Below, one piece after another: positions 7,448 through 9,123 of a DNA stretch of 9,123 bases (position 1 is its first letter; every line of letters starts with the position of its first letter). Origin of the DNA: JBJKRW01 sp046704445 (lineage in GTDB: Bacteria > Patescibacteriota > Microgenomatia > UBA1406 > GWC2-37-13); the NCBI GenBank assembly GCA_046704445.1, contig JBJKRW010000007.1, positions 1 through 9,123 of the forward strand. The letters are read 5' to 3'. The position numbers were made by a program, and so were the translations under genes. The notes beneath the pieces are model-generated. The model was given only the letters and a program-made list of their open reading frames with translations, did no database searches and was not told the origin of the DNA.

Positions 7448-8098
7448 ATGGTTCAGATAACAAACGTAATAGTTACCGATTTTATTAGAAGATTTTTTGA
7501 TTATCTTCCAAATTTTTTCGGCGGACTTTTAATCTTTATCATAGGATTGCTGATCGGAGGATTGCTTAAGCAGATTTTATTATCCGTATTGTCTTTTTTA
7601 AGAGTTGACGGCCTGCTGCAGAAAACAAAATTGATGGAAAAAAAAGAGGTACGGTTGTGGGAAGAAATTATTACGGAGATTTTGAAGTGGACGACGATTG
7701 TCCTGTTTCTAATTCCTACCCTTGAGGTATGGGGTTTATCTCGAGCTACGGTAGTAATTAACCAGTTTTTACTATATTTACCAAACGTAATTGTAGCCGT
7801 CATAATAATCTTTGTTGGCATAATATCCTCCAATTTGGGATCTGCGGTGGTAGCTCAGAGCGTGGGATCCATAGGCGTAACTTCGGCCAAAACTTTATCG
7901 GTATTCACGAAATGGATCATCCTGTTTTTCGCCATACTTATAACCCTCAATCAACTTGGAGTAGCGCAGGATCTAATCCGCATTCTGTTTACCGGTATTG
8001 TTGCGATGATTGCGCTTGCGGGAGGCTTGGCGTTTGGTTTAGGAGGGAAAGAAATTGCAAAGGATGTTCTCGAGGAGCTGAGGAAGAAAGTCAAATAA
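7448..8098 (+). CDS. Small multi-helix membrane protein, MscS-like transmembrane repeats
   Basis: I read this as a 216-residue integral membrane protein built of conserved TM-helix repeats of the type found in MscS-related mechanosensitive channel proteins. Hydrophobic segments lie at about 19-45, 76-97, 109-134, 151-171 and 175-200. The first and third both start with YLPN (19-22, 110-113) and the second and fourth with KW, so the protein is an internal duplication. The last segment (MIALAGGLAFGLGGKEIA, about 187-204) is glycine/alanine-rich like the MscS pore helix, but the protein ends about 12 residues later in a short charged helix with no cytoplasmic beta domain. No signal peptide is apparent. 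The start is the ATG after the Shine-Dalgarno site, 23 bases from the preceding gene. A channel or membrane-stress role is inferred; the substrate is unknown. Confidence 0.7.
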   Translation: MVQITNVIVTDFIRRFFDYLPNFFGGLLIFIIGLLIGGLLKQILLSVLSFLRVDGLLQKTKLMEKKEVRLWEEIITEILKWTTIVLFLIPTLEVWGLSRATVVINQFLLYLPNVIVAVIIIFVGIISSNLGSAVVAQSVGSIGVTSAKTLSVFTKWIILFFAILITLNQLGVAQDLIRILFTGIVAMIALAGGLAFGLGGKEIAKDVLEELRKKVK

Positions 8099-8117
8099 AA
8101 ACGGTTTCGTTCTGTTA

Positions 8118-8132
8118 GGCAAATTGATTGCC
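8118..8132. repeat. Short inverted repeat at the tRNA-Glu promoter
   Basis: GGCAA-ATTGA-TTGCC forms a perfect 5-bp stem with a 5-base loop. It covers the -35 hexamer of the tRNA-Glu promoter and lies 19 bases after the membrane-protein stop codon. There is no T-run, so it is not a convincing terminator; it could be an operator or chance. Confidence 0.3.
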
Positions 8133-8152
8133 AATGCAGTGTATGATAGAAT
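8124..8152 (+). promoter_or_regulatory. Promoter of tRNA-Glu
   Basis: TTGATT (8124-8129) and TAGAAT (8147-8152) are separated by exactly 17 bases. The predicted start of transcription is near 8159, giving a primary transcript with only about 4 extra bases before the mature tRNA 5' end at 8163. Confidence 0.65.
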
Positions 8153-8162
8153 TGACACGGTT

Positions 8163-8238
8163 GGCCCCATCGTCTAGTGGCCTAGGACAAGAGGTTTTCA
8201 GCCTCTCGACCGGGGTTCGAATCCCCGTGGGGTCACCA
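8163..8238 (+). tRNA. tRNA-Glu (anticodon UUC), CCA encoded
   Basis: A complete 76-base cloverleaf is visible. The acceptor stem pairs 8163-8169 with 8228-8234, with one G-U wobble at the second pair. The D stem is GTC/GAC (8172-8174 and 8186-8188). The anticodon stem is AGAGG/CCTCT (8190-8194 and 8202-8206) around loop TTTTCAG, with anticodon TTC at 8197-8199. The variable region is 4 bases, and the T arm is CGGGG-TTCGAAT-CCCCG (8211-8227). The discriminator is A8235 and the CCA is genomically encoded (8236-8238). The sequence closely resembles bacterial tRNA-Glu (for example CGTCTAG...GGCC.AGGAC). The gene appears functional even though a recombinase reading frame overlaps its 3' half on the other strand. 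Confidence 0.97.
8198..8238. other. Candidate attachment-site region (tRNA 3' half overlapped by recombinase end)
   Basis: The recombinase reading frame continues antisense through the tRNA from its CCA end to the anticodon loop, where its stop codon lies. tRNA 3' halves are classic integration targets, and the element carries its recombinase right at this edge, so a crossover within or next to this stretch is plausible. The other junction would be beyond the right end of the window, so the exact core cannot be defined here. Confidence 0.35.
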
Positions 8239-9123
8239 AACGGGACATTTGAGATGTGTATGTCCATTTAGGCTCGATACAGTAAGCTAATCGTGAGGTT
8301 CTAAACTTTTGACCATTAAATGGCAACCCTTCAGGAAATAAGAACTTTTGGAACCTTTTTTTGGTATCCAAGTTTATTTTTAACCATACGTTACCTATGT
8401 CTTCAAGTATTTCTATACTGTGCCTAGCAACTTTTAATACATCTTCCTTTATATTGTTATAGCTATGTAGTTCCAAAGTTAGTTCTGACACTTTTTGAGC
8501 ATTTTCATCAAGCATTTCTTTTGCTAATGAATCGCTTAGAACACCCTTGAAGTTTTTTTCCACTATACGCCTCTCTTCAGCTTTTAATTGCATAATCTGT
8601 TTATTTACTGAATCAATTCGTTTTTTATTAACTTCGTTCCTGTGTTCTAAATTAGCCTCAATCGCTTTCATTAACGCTTCTTTTAAGTCTTTTTTATAGG
8701 TAAAGTTCTTCAGCAATTTGATAAACTTAGTTTCGATACCTTCATTACCTTTCTTATCATCGTCTCTATTGTAGTTTTTTCTTGGGCAGTACATACAGCG
8801 ATACTTTGCGTATCTACCGCCGTTTCCTCTAGACCAACTTGCGGTCAGTTGGTGACCACAATCACTACATATTACTAAACCTCTAAGTGGAAAATCTTCA
8901 TTGTCTTTTCTGTAAATAGGTATTTTTTTACCTGAATTAAAAATCTTATCGTATACTCTTTGAAACAAATCAGGCTCTACGATTGGCTTAAAATGTCCAA
9001 CAACCGACAATCCAAACTTTTCAATAAGTCCCATATAGACTATATTCATAAAAAATATGTTAAAGTGGCTCTTACTAATATATTTTAACTTATTTGTTCT
9101 TAAACCTTGTATTGTACTTACTT
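8198..9123 (-). CDS. Large serine recombinase, C-terminal part (runs off the window)
   Basis: Large serine recombinases cut and rejoin DNA to integrate or excise mobile elements. The frame stays open past the ATG at 9049 to the right edge; the 24 extra codons (LRTNK...ISKSHF) followed by NIVYMGLIEKFG resemble the end of the 'Recombinase' domain (PF07508), so that ATG is internal and the catalytic resolvase domain lies outside. Counting from 9049, VVGHFKPIVEPDLFQRV (16-32) is followed by FPLRGLVICSDCG, a zinc ribbon with Cys61/64/85/88 (PF13408-like), a charged coiled coil (about 130-205), and a tail FLFPEGLPFNGQKFRTS. The last residues, VTPRGFEPRSRG, are antisense tRNA-Glu, and the stop (TGA, complement of 8198-8200) overlaps the anticodon. 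The protein is Lys/Asn-rich and AT-richer than its neighbours, as expected for acquired DNA. Confidence 0.85.
   Translation of the reverse strand, partial: VSTIQGLRTNKLKYISKSHFNIFFMNIVYMGLIEKFGLSVVGHFKPIVEPDLFQRVYDKIFNSGKKIPIYRKDNEDFPLRGLVICSDCGHQLTASWSRGNGGRYAKYRCMYCPRKNYNRDDDKKGNEGIETKFIKLLKNFTYKKDLKEALMKAIEANLEHRNEVNKKRIDSVNKQIMQLKAEERRIVEKNFKGVLSDSLAKEMLDENAQKVSELTLELHSYNNIKEDVLKVARHSIEILEDIGNVWLKINLDTKKRFQKFLFPEGLPFNGQKFRTSRLAYCIEPKWTYTSQMSRLVTPRGFEPRSRG
8243..8265. repeat. Inverted repeat just downstream of tRNA-Glu
   Basis: GGACAT (8243-8248) and ATGTCC (8260-8265) form a 6-bp stem with an 11-base loop, starting 4 bases after the tRNA CCA. It lies in the recombinase C-terminal codons. 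No T-run follows, so it is weak as a terminator; it could be part of a recombinase binding site or a tRNA 3' processing/termination structure. Confidence 0.3.

Noticed and set aside
8118..8132. Intrinsic terminator after the membrane-protein gene
   Set aside because: The stem is only 5 bp, no T-run follows, and it overlaps the tRNA promoter.

Overview
The window looks like a chromosomal segment from a low-GC bacterium (about 40 % GC by eye). I think it is most likely a member of the Candidate Phyla Radiation/Patescibacteria, possibly Microgenomates. The reasons are compact, closely packed housekeeping genes, an almost complete lack of Shine-Dalgarno sequences, a short topoisomerase I, a divergent CTP synthase, and a recombinase type I associate with these genomes. 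This placement is inference. TGA acts as a stop (atpG, atpC), so the TGA=Gly code of Gracilibacteria/Absconditabacteria is not in use.

Layout, left to right. Positions 1-2769 hold the distal part of an F-type ATP synthase operon in the usual order: the last codons of a probable atpA, then atpG (gamma), atpD (beta) and atpC (epsilon). Together these encode the rotor shaft, the catalytic subunit and the inhibitory subunit of F1. Positions 2838-4895 encode DNA topoisomerase I (topA) and 4971-6680 CTP synthase (pyrG). Positions 6709-8098 are a tight group: ribosomal protein L19 (rplS), a YraN-family nuclease-like protein overlapping it by one base, and a small multi-helix membrane protein related to the transmembrane part of MscS-like channels. 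All of these genes are on the + strand.

Positions 8163-8238 are a complete tRNA-Glu(UUC) gene with encoded CCA and its own promoter. Immediately downstream, on the opposite strand, is the C-terminal part of a large serine recombinase. It runs off the right edge, and its last codons and stop lie antisense inside the tRNA gene. This is the only accessory-looking part of the window and is probably the left edge of an element integrated at tRNA-Glu.

Regulation: promoter-like -35/-10 pairs precede pyrG, rplS and tRNA-Glu, and a -10 alone precedes topA. For pyrG and rplS the -10 sits so close to the ATG that the transcripts should be leaderless. Only the membrane-protein gene has a clear ribosome binding site. 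I see no intrinsic terminator (stem plus T-run) anywhere. No gap between genes exceeds 300 bases. I found no CRISPR array, insertion sequence, riboswitch or clearly new multi-gene system.
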